From Adiantum capillus-veneris (lineage: Eukaryota > Streptophyta > Polypodiopsida > Polypodiales > Pteridaceae): a stretch of 64,000 nucleotides of DNA. The DNA lies in contig CM043963.1 in assembly GCA_014529385.2 (NCBI GenBank), positions 108,132,412 to 108,196,411 on the forward strand, written 5' to 3'. Of the stretch, positions 1-10,634 are shown in pieces. The notes beneath the pieces are model-generated. The model was not told the origin of the DNA. It ran no database searches and was given only the letters and a program-made list of their open reading frames with translations. Positions within the stretch are counted from its first letter, which is position 1. Every line of letters starts with the position of its first letter. The position numbers were made by a program, and so were the translations under genes.

Positions 1-600
1 TCGTCGGTAAACTATCTTAGTTAGATCATCCGTCGGCACTAAAGTCACATACCAACTTGCCACTAGCTTTCCTATTTCATTGTCTAAGAATGGATCTCTG
101 TCTTGCACGGTTTCCTCTCGAAACGCATTGACAAGCACTCCAAACTTATCGACTCTCTCTGGTTCATCAGTCAATACATAACTTGCACCATCTATGGCGA
201 TGTAAGTGTTGTTTCCTTGGAAATTTACCATTGGTGCTTGATTGAACTCCGTAGGATGGGTTTCAACCTTCACAGCCCAACGATTATAAGGATCCTGGAA
301 CAACTTCGCACCATACTCATTCGTCTTGACATAAACCAGACAGATGGTGTACGGATTCCGTGAACTCTCTGGTCTTCCATCCGCATTCATGTTCATGTCC
401 ATCGACATGCTTGAGCTAGTCGTGGATAGGATTTCTACCTCCTCTAGGATTGGCTCTAGATGTGCAGGAAAGTTCGAGATACTCTCCTCCGAAGATTTTC
501 CGCTTTTTGTGCTTGGCACACTAGCTCCTCCCGTAGCGTAGTAAGTCCCTGATCTCAAATACATATAGACACACAAGGATAGAGGAATACCTGCCGGTAC
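1..600 (-). CDS. Partial gag-like open frame of the leftmost LTR element
   Basis: An uninterrupted minus-strand frame runs from a stop codon at about 601-603 to the window edge, giving about 199 codons with no terminal stop seen. A candidate first ATG lies near 405, but the frame is open upstream and the true start may be a splice site or a different codon. The product is hydrophilic and has two spaced segments with a similar layout, ending in YVKTNEYGAKLFQDP and NTYIAIDGASYVLTDEPE. It matches no family I can name. Its place downstream of the PBS and leader makes a structural (gag-like) protein the most likely role. These segments resemble in style the repeated Y-D-G-Y motifs of the 16355-27626 element. 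Confidence 0.5.
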
Positions 601-679
601 TTAGCTCCTCTTGTCCATCTTGCAATCTCCGAAGTTCCACTAGCTGCTCGCACTTTTTGCTAGAACTCTGGACGAAAAC

Positions 680-1975
680 AAACTTCCATTTAGCAATATG
701 ATGCAGTGTCGTGCTCTTCAGACTAAACTGCTCCTAACTTGCAAACTAATGATCCAAACTTGACCAAAATTATACAACAGTGCTCACAATGTCTAGGGCT
801 TCCAAGCTATGTGACCAGCTTCCCAAAAATCTGCAATTCCAACAGCAACACGCGTGTTGCTATTCTGGGAAAATTTTGTCCAAACTGTACCCAACTTCTA
901 GGGTAGCTAGCCTTGGGTATGTTAAGCACTATGTCAGAGTTTTGGTTGCACTTTTACTCCCAAAGACCACTTTCTAGCTCTGATTTCTAGCTACAAGATC
1001 TGCTAGCTCTTGGGCTTTTCAGCACACCAAAACTTGTCCAAATTCAGATCCAAAGGTACCACTAGGATCCCCTCAATGTCTACTACAAGCTGGTATGGTC
1101 AGATTCCAATTTCTGAAAATTTCCAACATCACTACGCGTGTTGATGCTCTAGAAAAATTTTGTCCTTTTCACACCAAACTTGTATGGTAGCTTGTCCTAG
1201 GTGTATTAAGCACTTGTGTGGAGTTTGGTAGCAAATGCATCAAATTTGGCTAGTGTTTGAGACCAGTTCCTAGTTGCAAAGCTTCCTAGCTCCAGACCCT
1301 TTTGGCATATGAAATTTTGTCCAAACTGGGATATGAGGGTAGAAATGTGCTCACCTCAACACCCTCTACAGGTTTGTGCCATCAAAAGTTGGGTAGGGGC
1401 CAATTTCAACATCAATACGCGTGTTGCTATTTGACAAAAAGTTTGTAAGAATGCAACCCAGACTCTAGGGTGTGTTGTCCTAGTCCTCTAGACCTTGTAT
1501 CCCAAGTTTTATTCAATTTGGACTTGATTTAGTCACTCAAAGAGGCCTGCTTCACAGCACGACACTCCAGAAATGAATTCTTGACCAAGTTACTCTAGCA
1601 ACCTTGTCCAAATCTGAATTAAGTAGGCTTGATGAGACCACCTCACCTAGCTCTATCAGATAGTATAATCACTTTTTCGAGATGCTGTCCAACATCAACA
1701 TGCGTGTTGATGTCAAATTGCTCCAGACTTGGCCTTTTTTGACTGTGATTACTCCTTCACCTTGCCCCTAGTCTCCTGAGCCTCTCTATGTGGTTTGGTT
1801 CAATTTGAAGCTCTGGATCTCAAGTTATGCTCAGTTTTCTGTTTGCTTTTGCGACTTTGGAGTTTATGGTCAAGTTGACCATAACCTAGCTGGAATGACT
1901 GTGAAAACCACTCAGTTTCCTAGCCTAACCTAATCCTAAAACCTAAAATGACACTGTACAATGAAAATACATCAT
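680..1975. repeat. Degenerate tandem repeat, period about 283 bp, in the element leader
   Basis: Four units each begin with a near-palindrome of the form CAACA(N)ACGCGTGTTG, starting at 840, 1124, 1407 and 1690 (spacings 284, 283 and 283). The first is a perfect 12-bp palindrome, AACACGCGTGTT; the fourth has ATGCGT instead of ACGCGT. After the core, the units share phrases such as AAAATTTTGTCC, CTAGGGTA/GGTGTATTAAGCAC and TAGCTCC. The tail of an earlier unit is visible from about 680. No coding potential is apparent. The repeats sit between the PBS and the gag-like frame. Confidence 0.75.
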
Positions 1976-2223
1976 CTATTTCAGCTATCTACCAAATTAC
2001 GACCAAATCTGACTCTGTTACGACCTTCCTAGGACACTTGTCAATCAGTCGCTAAACTGACACACAAAATATCCCACTATCGACTCAAACTAGCTCGCAA
2101 GCACTAACTCACAAGGAATCACTTCCTAAGAGTAACACTTCGCTAGCCGTCTCGCAAATAGAGCTAAGGACTAGATCCTTCTACCTATGCTCTCTTTCAA
2201 AAGGACTTTATCCTAGGTCTTAC

Positions 2224-2241
2224 TCCCCGGCAGCGGCGCCA
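2224..2241 (-). other. Primer binding site, tRNA-Asp type
   Basis: The plus strand reads TCCCCGGCAGCGGCGCCA, which is the form of a plant tRNA-Asp 3' end. The minus strand therefore carries the complementary PBS, starting TGGCGCCGCTGCC. It lies six bases inside the LTR edge at 2248, a normal distance for plant gypsy elements. Confidence 0.8.
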
Positions 2242-2247
2242 AAAACT

Positions 2248-3308
2248 TGTTGTCGGACGCAATATCGTCTCATGGATCAACACTGCGCCTCGGGGATTGT
2301 CACCACTACTCTATGCAGTATAGTGGATCTGTCTCACAACTAGCTTTACTAATTGTCGATACAGGGAGTATGGACCACGGATAGGCAGTCGGAGGCCCCG
2401 ATGGGTTGTCAAGCCATGGAGTCCTTTAAACTAGCACTTGCTACGACTCTCTAGTCAGCACGACGCTATTCCGTCTACAAGAGTCCAGGCACTAAACTAG
2501 GTCCTCTGGGCATCAACAATGCAAGGAAACATGCTAAAAGCAAGTCTAGACTATATCCCAACACTTTGGCATCACCTGTAGCATCTGGGTACTTGACACC
2601 AATACGCGTAATGATGTAGGGCGTAATGCTGTAAAAAATGAAAATGTTCCAAAATCACTCCTCAACACCCCACAAGGTCCCTAATGCCAATGGTATCACT
2701 AGAATGCACTTTTGGAAGCTAGAATGTCCTAGATCTGCAATTTACAAGCCGTGGACAAAAAACGTAATGATGTTTGCAGGTCATGAAAAATGACGATTGA
2801 TGACATCAGTGTAAAGCCCTTTGTGAGCCTGACCTCATGCACCAAAAATAATCTAATTTGGACACTCCTACCTCAAGATATGAGCAAAATAGCAACACGG
2901 CCAAAAAGTGTCGTGATGTTTGCCTATATTGTTTTTTACATGCAACAACTTACATCAAAGTGTAAATCAAAGCATCAACATTGCATACACAAAACTTCAT
3001 AGCAAAATACTTAGCACAAAGAGAGATATGGACCCATAAAGATATGCCTGTCAAGAGGCTTTTACCTCTTCTGCTCTCTTCACTTCATAGTCCCCCCCAA
3101 AAAAACTCGTCCCTCCTTCCAAAATTCAACCCCTCTATGGGTCTCACATGTCTTACTGTGTACATATGTTACAAGCTGGAGGTATATGCCCCAAATCATT
3201 ACATTTGGTCCTTGCTGACCCCAAATTACATACAAGTCTGTCTGCTAAACAAGCTAACTGCAGAAAATAAAAAATGATTTTCTGCCTTGTCGTGTTGTGA
3301 CGACAACA
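2248..3308 (-). repeat. 5' LTR of the leftmost element (1061 bp)
   Basis: The limits are set by a perfect 8-bp inverted terminal repeat, TGTTGTCG at 2248 and CGACAACA ending at 3308, with the PBS just inside. The LTR contains degenerate short repeats around (A)CGTAATGATG/CGTGATGTTTGC near 2605, 2765 and 2911. The second LTR is not in the window, so the right boundary is inferred from the terminal repeat only. Confidence 0.6.
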
Positions 3309-3815
3309 TGGGGTGTCCGTGAGCCGTGAGGGTTAACAGTGAATAAAGAAATATATACATGGTGGGACTAGTGTATGGACTATTCATGGATTTTAGCTCA
3401 ATGAGCACATGAGGTTAGAATAATGAGTACATAATGAAAAATATGAAAGAATTATGGATATGAAAAAAGATATTGAAATCATATGATATGGTCCCTCTTT
3501 TGTATTATTTTGGGTGAAAGAGGAAAAGTATGCAAGTAAATGAGAATTATATGAAAAAAGTGAGTAGGAGCCGGTTTTTTGTTTTCACAAGGGTGAGGAA
3601 AAAATATGGAGGTGATTTGTATAAAAGAAAAAAATATTTATGAGATTAGAGAATGTACACATTGGCAAAAAAAATATAGTTATGGTGCAATAGGATAAAA
3701 GAAGGCATACATAGCCTAATAAAACACACACCTAGGTATAAATATTTATAAGAAGAAACCAAAATGCAATGCAATCAGCTTATGGATTGATGGCCATATT
3801 TACCCTAGCAATCCA
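3309..3815. other. AT-rich stretch without a gene
   Basis: The sequence is A-rich and purine-rich on the plus strand, with many stop codons in all frames. No repeat, promoter or RNA gene was recognised. It separates the LTR element from the split plus-strand gene. Confidence 0.6.
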
Positions 3816-5829
3816 ATGACCAATGCATCGCCACCCTTTTGTAGCATCACTAAGCTACTGTGTTTTATTAAAGATGGGAGAGACGGATTGTTTGGCTATT
3901 GTTGGAGATTATATTCAGCTTTCTTCAATGAAAAAGCAAGAAAACATCTCTATGCTACCTATTCATCATTGCAAGAGAAGTACGTGAAAGGCATTCAGCA
4001 AGTCAGAGAGGAAGCCAACAAGAAGACGAAGCAGCTAAATAATGAGATAGTGAAGCTTAATAAAAAAATAGAGCATCAAAAAAAGTAGCAAGCGCGTCGT
4101 CTAGACAATTATGTTCAACTACAACACACTGCACGTAATATGCACCGGCAAATCGATCATCTCACATGCATTTCATTGGGCTACCACATTTGCAAGCGCA
4201 AGAGACATGCCATGTCTATGCTACCTTCAAGCTCAAAAGAAACGTATTCGTCAAACTCGATAAGGATACAAGTACAAGAGTCTAATTTCTTACATTTTTT
4301 GTAGGTTGATGTAATCTTGCTGTAATATTATTTCAATATGTAGGAACTTGGCTCGGATGATGATGGGAATCGATTCTAATTCTCAAACGATTGAACATAC
4401 TCTGCTGTAGCATATCATCAGGCCAAAGGAGTTGGTGGAGCTATTGGATGATCCACCCAATGCTGGCATTGCTGATGTTTTGTGCCAGAAGTATTTCAGT
4501 GAGCTAAAGAGCATTGTGTCTCCTTAGGAGATGATGGAGGTGTGTGATAGCGTAAGAATACATTTCAAGGTCTACGAAGATTTGTATAGAATTGTCACAC
4601 TAGGTCACAGAGAAAAAGGTTTGTTTATGTTGCTTTCAATACCTTACAATGTCAGTGTTGCAAAAAGGTGCACATGATATTGCAAGCTTGTTGGGTGGAT
4701 TTCAATATGTGGAGGATGCCCTGCCATTGGAAGAGAGCAAATTCTTCCATAACAACAAGTTCAATAATGTCTATGTTGACTTGTTGAAGCTCCAAGAATC
4801 AATGATCATATTTTATGGGTTGACACAGAAAGAGTGTGATGGCAAAGTTATATTTGTGATGAAGCTTGATGAGTGCCAGATTGTCAAAGGTCAATGGCTC
4901 GAAAGGGTAAGTGTTACACTCATGAATAGAGCCTTGGTGGATGTCGATGTTGAGCTAAATGCCAACAAGAAGGAAAACACATGTTTAGGTGTTCAACCAA
5001 AGAAGAATATTTGGTGGTTGGCAGCTTTTCATCTCCCACATGAGACACATGAGTCCCTCAAATGGTATTTTAATCACACCCCAATTGTGGATGTCATTCG
5101 GCAACAACAAGAAGGACAACGATTGTAGGTTTCAAGTCTGGGTACGCTCCAAGTGGAGTGGCATTTGGTGGGAGACATGAAAACTCTCAAGTGTATGTTG
5201 GGGTGCAAACAAGGTGCAATGACTCTCTTTCCATGCATTTATTGCTACCATAGTAAAGTCTCATCAAGAACTGAGGGCAAGGGTGCAAAGGTCAGCAAGT
5301 CAAAGGGCATAAAGGGTAAGGGTGGCAAAGCTGTAGTTAACTCTCCGAAAGGTATGCCCACTACACAACAGTGGGTAAAGCACTAAAACAATGTTTCAAG
5401 GTATTCTCAGTTGTAACGAGTGTGTGTCCCCTAATAATCGAGACATGGACGATCCAAATTGGGATCCTATTCTACCGATTCCTCTCATAAATTTGCATAT
5501 GTGCACTCTTCATGCCCGTATACAAATTCTTGACAAGTTGCTTATGAACCATATTAATTATGCTTGGAATATGGAGCATGCAGAAAGAAGAGAAGACTGT
5601 ATCAGAGAACTTGAATCTATTCTATTAAGTGTTGATCTACATGGGGGTGCAGTTGAGCTATCAAAGGACAAGAAGGCATCTGGAAGTACACAAGATCGTC
5701 GTAATAAAATATGTATGTGGGGTAGTAAAGCTAGGCATTTTCTTTCAGACTATTCTGAATTCCAAAAATCCTAGTGAGTTTCAATTGTGGAAAAAGATGT
5801 GTGACATTACCACCTACAGAGGTAATGAA
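3816..5829 (+). pseudogene. Unrecognised gene, 5' portion, split by the CACTA element
   Basis: Long coding-quality stretches lie on the plus strand. The first (3816-4088) encodes a lysine-rich coiled coil. The next frame (about 4400-5386) is interrupted only by TAG codons at otherwise smooth positions and encodes a globular protein with a segment GDMK (about 5168), then PCIYC (about 5240), followed by a Lys/Gly-rich linker. A third frame (5391-5774) contains LHMCTLHARIQILDKLL, and the reading frame shifts again near 5770. The layout of a GDxK segment followed by CxxC and later an LH-rich helix resembles uncharacterised transposase-like proteins, but I cannot name the family. The frame is cut at codon GAA (5827-5829) by the CACTA insertion and resumes in phase at 12584. 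It is decayed now, with at least three TAG stops and two frameshifts. Confidence 0.55.
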
Positions 5830-5842
5830 CACTACAAGAGGT
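5827..5842. repeat. Left end of CACTA: target duplication GAA plus terminal inverted repeat
   Basis: GAA is followed by CACTACAAGAGGT. The right end repeats this in inverted form, and GAA recurs directly outside it. The insertion fell between two codons of the interrupted gene. Confidence 0.93.
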
Positions 5843-5854
5843 ACTTAATATTAG

Positions 5855-5995
5855 CGATGCTCGCAGTGCGATGCTCAAAAGTGAAAACCCAGGGCGTCGC
5901 TAAGTTACAAGTAAACTAGCAACGCTCATAGCGACGCCGACAGGGGTAAAAGGATAACCGAGAGCGTCCGAAAACTCAGATCTCAGATCTGAGTT
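5855..5995. repeat. Left subterminal repeat cluster of the CACTA element
   Basis: Repeated motifs AGCGATGCTC, GGCGTCGCTAAG, AGCAACGCTC and ATAGCGACGCCG are packed within about 100 bp. In this superfamily such clusters bind the TNPA-type protein. Confidence 0.7.
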
Positions 5996-6051
5996 TTTGG
6001 CGCTCAAGCAAGCAAAGGTAACCCGCGCTCTCCCCTCCCTCTCTCTTTTTT

Positions 6052-6052
<1 letters not shown>

Positions 6053-6105
<53 letters not shown>

Positions 6106-6167
6106 AGAGGAAGGAAAGCTAGGTATGCTCCTTCCCTCTCCTCTTTCTCATGTTCCCTTCCCCTCTT

Positions 6168-6204
<37 letters not shown>

Positions 6205-6214
6205 TTGTGTTTTT

Positions 6215-6270
<56 letters not shown>

Positions 6271-6350
6271 ACATGAATAAACAAAACACACACACACACA
6301 CACGCACACACACACACACATGCAGAAACAAAGAATGCATACACACACAC

Positions 6351-6406
<56 letters not shown>

Positions 6407-6426
6407 AGAAGAAGAAGAAGAAGAAG
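6053..6426. repeat. Microsatellite block (AC)n, (CT)n, (AG)n, (GAA)n
   Basis: Uninterrupted AC runs (6053-6101, 6287-6320), a CT run (about 6164-6192), AG runs (6218-6269, 6355-6403) and a GAA run (6403-6426). Apparent reading frames here encode only Ser-Leu, Arg-Glu or His-Thr dipeptides and are not genes. Confidence 0.9.
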
Positions 6427-6430
6427 AGAG

Positions 6431-6980
6431 TTTTAAGGTTGTAGGAAACTATCCCAAGAGACCTTAAAGATCTAGTCGACGAGGAGTTGAACTCAAGACC
6501 TGTTATTCAAGAGGGAAATGGCATAACCAATCTACCACACTTGGGTGATAGAAAGGTTATACCATTTTCCTCCTTTTATTGGTGCGCACACACACCCACA
6601 CACACACACACCCGAGAAGAAGAGAGTTTAATTTAATGTCGTAGGAAACTATCCCAAGAGACCTTAAAGATCTAGCCGACGAGGAGTTGAACTCAAGACC
6701 TGTTACTCAAGAGGGAAATGGCATAACCAATCTACCACACTTGGGTGGTAGAAAGGTTATACCATTTTCCTCTTTTTATTGGCACACACACACACACCCA
6801 CACACACACACACACCCGAGAAGAAGAAAGTTTTAACGTTGTAGGAAACTATCCCAAGAGACCTTAAAGATCTAGTCCACGAGGAGTTGAACTCAAGACC
6901 TGTTATTCAAGAGGGAAATGGCATAACCAATCTACCACACTTCGGTGATAGAACGGTTATACCATTTTCCTCTTTTTATC
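6431..6980 (-). repeat. Three tandem copies of a tRNA-like SINE (exact 200-bp period)
   Basis: Three nearly identical copies (about 6431-6580, 6626-6780, 6831-6980) are separated by AC microsatellites. On the minus strand each holds an A-box-like GTGTGGTAGATTGGTT (copy 1: 6525-6540) and a B-box-like GGTCTTGAGTTCAACTCC (6483-6500), spaced as in a tRNA-derived RNA polymerase III promoter. A non-tRNA body ends in a TTC-rich tail. The B-box segment recurs at 6481, 6681 and 6881, exactly 200 bp apart. The tRNA-derived origin is inference from the two boxes. The isolated body is also found once at about 24985-25035. Confidence 0.7.
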
Positions 6981-7185
6981 GTTTAAGATTAGGTTAGATT
7001 GAGATTTACGTTAGATTACATTTATATTTATTTAGGTTAGATTATATTAGATTTAGGTTTATTGTGAGTTAGATTTACGTTAGATTAGTTTAGGTTTATT
7101 TACGTGCATTAGATTTAGATTTACGTTAATTTAGATTAAATTTAGGTTTATTTTGAGTTTAAGATTAAATTAGATCTAGATTTAT
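6975..7185. repeat. Degenerate TTAGATTTAGGTTTA minisatellite
   Basis: Short units close to TTAGATTTACGTTAGATT and TTTAGGTTTATT are repeated with variations. No gene is present. The same style recurs more weakly at about 7955-8030. Confidence 0.6.
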
Positions 7186-7189
7186 GTTC

Positions 7190-7838
7190 GATGGACCATG
7201 CGGACGAGCAATTCCACGACAGTTTAGCGATGGTGGTTGTTGTGGCGAGGAGCACGTCGTTCCTGGAGCTCATGTGTTGCAGAGTCCCTAGGACACACCG
7301 AGGAGTGTCCCTGCTTGTGAGACTGCTCAGACTACATCGAAGGATCATATTGCCCACGCGTTTGAGAGTGGTGTCCCGGCCACTGCGTCGGAGATGCTGA
7401 GGAGTGATCCGACCACTTCATCGGGGTCGCCTAGAGGCCTGGACAATGAGCATTCCCTGGACAGGGTTACTATAGTTCACAGGAGGGACATGCCAAAGGG
7501 ATACGCGTACCTCATCGATCGTATGTCCGATGAGATCATCATGACCCATGAGGGGAAGCAGGTGATGGGCCGCAATACGACAATTGTGTAGACAGGTTTT
7601 CTGACACACTGTAGTCTGTCATGGTCTCTCGGAGGGCTCAGGATAAAGCCTCCAAGGATGATCTTATTGCTACACTGCATCGGGAGTTTCCAGTTCCCTC
7701 TCTAGAGAATACATTTGACGATGCTTGGATGAGGAGACGCATACGCGACTACATGCATGAAGCATCGGAGGTCAGACGCATAGATGCCAGACCTGACTGG
7801 CTTGAAAGAGAGGAGTGTCGACGGGGTGGAGAGGTGAG
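7190..7838 (+). pseudogene. Diverged second copy of the Ptta/En-Spm-type protein gene
   Basis: One frame with a TAG near 7291 runs to 7591 and includes IDRMSDEIIMTHEGKQVM. After a frame change, 7621-7838 encodes LIATLHREFPVP followed by an acidic/basic helix and RIDARPDWLEREE. The segments line up in order with IILDDEGKKVISRM, RHDEFPIL and NRPDWLAKEDW of the better preserved gene at 10635-11957, so this is a paralogue of the same plant-transposase (Ptta) domain. The N-terminal part again contains a Gly/Cys-rich patch (GGCCG). It is broken by stops and a frameshift. Confidence 0.6.
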
Positions 7839-8299
7839 ATTATTAAACTCTTGCATTGAAGTATTTGTATATGTGAGGCCCATTCACATCTACGCAGCTA
7901 GTAGCCCCATTGGTATGTCTTTTACCCTTCAATGGAGCGAATCACCACATGTTCAATTAGGTTAGATTTAAGATTAGATTTTGATTGAGTTTTTATATTA
8001 GAGTCTACCTTTGAGATTACGATAAAAAATTTAGAGTTAGACGAACGGTGAAAAGATCTATGTGAAAAGATGTTAAGATGCTGTGAAATGCTACAGCTAG
8101 AGAAGAGGCAAAGGGGTTTTGTCCACTACATGCACTATCATGTAGACGTGGGTGTGTAGATTTCTTGTACCCACAAATCTAGGCATTGACCAATAAGGAC
8201 GATATTATAACTTGGTGGTTCTGATCTCCGTGCACCTCTAGACCCAGGTGTGTGGGGATTGGACATAACTAGAGAATGCGAGGTAGTTTACAGTGTGAA

Positions 8300-8302
<3 letters not shown>
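7839..8302. other. Non-coding interior of the CACTA element
   Basis: No frame with family similarity was seen. The stretch is moderately AT-rich, with fragments of the TTAGATT-type minisatellite at 7955-8030. Confidence 0.5.

Positions 8303-8389
<87 letters not shown>
8303..8389. repeat. (AG)n microsatellite
   Basis: An almost perfect AG run of about 87 bp lies just upstream of the TNP2-like start codon. Confidence 0.95.
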
Positions 8390-8392
<3 letters not shown>

Positions 8393-8456
8393 AAGACGAA
8401 GAATGCCAATAGAAGATTAAATTTGTTGTCCAGGTTATAAGGTTTTTACCCTCATT

Positions 8457-10333
8457 ATGAGTAGTGACGAGGATGTAGGGCCGTCCAACCAAAACACCTA
8501 TCTCTCAACGAGGATCTTATGTCCTTGTAATCAATGCAATCATGCTGTGCGACGGACAAGACGTGTTTCTTTGCATCACATTCGCGAATTTGGCGAGTTC
8601 GATCCATCTATTATAGATCGAGTTGTTGCCAATTATAACTCGTCAGACTCTGACGTTGGCCAACAGGCAGCAATCTTGCAACCCAATAGACGTGTTCGTA
8701 GGCGCTTTGGTCAAACAACATATGTGAGGCCACAAGATGTAGCCTCTGACAGCTCAAGGGATGATCATGCAGACCACATTCCCAATGAGGCAATGTTTGA
8801 GACCGAGATCGATGAAATGATCAAGACGATCATGGATTCAGAAAGGTTTATCTATGATGATATGAAAAGTGAAGCCGATACGCCATTGTATGATGGAGCA
8901 TGTTTGTCTAGATTGAAGGCGCTCCTGGTTCTTCTCAACATACAAACAAAGTTTGGATTGAGTGACACTAGCGTCACAACGCTTTTCAGGTGATCTATTA
9001 CAATTAGTTTACTTTAATAAAAAACTCTAGATGTATAATGATCTGATAGATTTTTACACAATTGTAACGTATTTCTTTTGTTGTGTAGATTGCTCAAAGA
9101 GCACATATTGCCAGCTGATAATAAGATGCTAGATTCCAAAGAGGAAGCAAGAAAGATTTTGCGAAACTTGGGGATGGATTACAATTTGATCCACGCTTGT
9201 CCTAACGACTGCATTCTTTTCAGAGGGGAATACATAGACATGGAGAAGTGTCCGAAATGTGATTCCGAGAGATATCGAGTAGATCTCCACGGAACAAAAA
9301 TTCCGCAAAAGGTTTTGTGACATTTTCCTCTGCTTCCTCGCATCAAGCATTTCTTTGAATGTAAGTCCATGGCCGCCCTAGCATCATGGCATGAGGAGAA
9401 TAAATCTTCGGATGGTGTGCTACAAATTCCTGCAGATTGTGCAGCCTGGAAACATATGGATGAAACATGGTTGGATTTTTCCAGGGAAGCTCAAAATTTA
9501 CACCTAGGCCTGGCTATGGATGGTGTAAATCCATTTGGTCAAAGATCAACATCTTACAGTGTATGGCTCGTTGTCATCGTCAACTACAACATTCCCCCGT
9601 GGTTGACTACGAAGAAGGGGCACCTATGGCTAAGCTTGATTGTGCCGGGGCGGTATAAAGTGAAGAATATGGATGTGTATCTTCGTCCACTATTGGAAGA
9701 GCTACAACAATTGTGGATTGGCATAGAAGTGGTGGATATGAGCCGACACACAGGTCAACGGAATGCTTTGATCAGAGGCATTCTAATGTGGACCATGCAT
9801 GACTATCCCGGACTAACAAAATACTAAGGTGATTTACACTCCTCACTCAAACACTGTAAATCTTGGTTTTTCTCAAGCTTATCTATTATCATGTGTATAC
9901 ATGCAGGGCTTCAAACAAGCGGATATAGAGCATGTATCACATGTGGACCTAGACTGAATGCACGTCAGGCGCCCTCATTGAAGAAGCAAATCTACGAAGG
10001 TCATCAAGCGTATCTTCCAGAGAATCATGTGTTACGCAGTGAGTTATGTGGCTCTGGCAGGTGATATTTCATCCTACAAAGTCTGCATCAAACTGGTGGT
10101 ACGTCATAGAGGTAGCCTCTCGTAGTGCACGGACGTATGAAGGCTACCATGTGCCAATCACAGCGGCATCAATGGAGGAGATCGGAGAAGATGTTCAGTC
10201 AGAAGCCGCTGAGGTGGTGCCGGATGAGCATCAAGCTGCTACTCTCTATGGGGTGCATGCAGAGGATCTACAAAATGAAACGGAGGACATCTGTTTAAAC
10301 GGAGAGCTCTATATAGATAGGAAGTTATGCTGA
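8457..10333 (+). pseudogene. TNP2-like CACTA transposase, interrupted and internally deleted
   Basis: Starts at ATG 8457. Exon 1 (to 8989) carries the N-terminal CPCNQC zinc-binding motif of the transposase-associated domain. A GT-AG intron spans 8990-9088. Exon 2 (9089-9828) follows the TNP2 family closely: IHACPNDCILFRGEY, a CPKC motif, LGLAMDGVNPFG, IPPWL and MWTMHDYPG. A TGA at 9318-9320 replaces an arginine codon expected in the KVLRxFP motif, and a TAA sits at 9825-9827. A third exon from 9907 encodes GYRACITCGP and LPENH. The next 250 codons or so of the family core are missing: the sequence jumps to a tail-like segment with NWWYVIEV (10046-10333). The product cannot be an active transposase. 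Confidence 0.85.
8990..9088 (+). other. Intron 1 of the TNP2-like gene
   Basis: Donor CAG|GTGATC and acceptor TGTGTAG|ATTG bound 99 bp. Removal joins the frame as TLF-R-LLKE, in agreement with the family pattern. Confidence 0.8.
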
Positions 10334-10494
10334 GCTTTGCGAGGATGAGAGAGAGACCTCTTAAAGCCATAAATATTGTATTTGAACAATGTAGCTCCGT
10401 TTTATAATGTATATTGTATTCACGTGGATTTTTGTCCATTCTGTCTATATATGTCATTGCGTCATTGTCTACGCAGGAATCCCTCCCCCTTTAT

Positions 10495-10498
<4 letters not shown>

Positions 10499-10567
<69 letters not shown>
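10499..10567. repeat. (C)n(CT)n simple repeat
   Basis: A run of about 34 C is followed by about 34 bp of CT, between the two main CACTA genes. Confidence 0.95.
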
Positions 10568-10571
<4 letters not shown>

Positions 10572-10634
10572 GTCCATGTTTTCTTCTCCATTCATTCAAT
10601 ATTAAGTATAAATGTTCGTGTGTTTAATGCAGGT

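Larger units (their letters stand above)
1..3308 (-). mobile_element. 5' part of a Ty3/gypsy-type LTR retrotransposon, running off the window
   Basis: Read on the minus strand, the parts come in order: an LTR (3308 to 2248), a tRNA-Asp-type primer binding site, a leader of about 1.6 kb with tandem repeats, then an open gag-like frame that leaves the window at position 1. Polymerase and 3' LTR lie outside, so target duplication and age cannot be tested. The PBS layout is the one used by plant Tat/Athila-like gypsy elements. The assignment to that lineage is inference, because no reverse transcriptase is visible. Confidence 0.65.

Noticed and set aside
6119-6467. Frames encoding Ser-Leu, Arg-Glu and His-Thr repeats
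   Set aside because: They are translations of AC/AG microsatellites.
6481-6541. True tRNA gene
   Set aside because: A- and B-box-like elements are present, but no acceptor-stem pairing could be made and the unit is repeated with a SINE-like body and tail.
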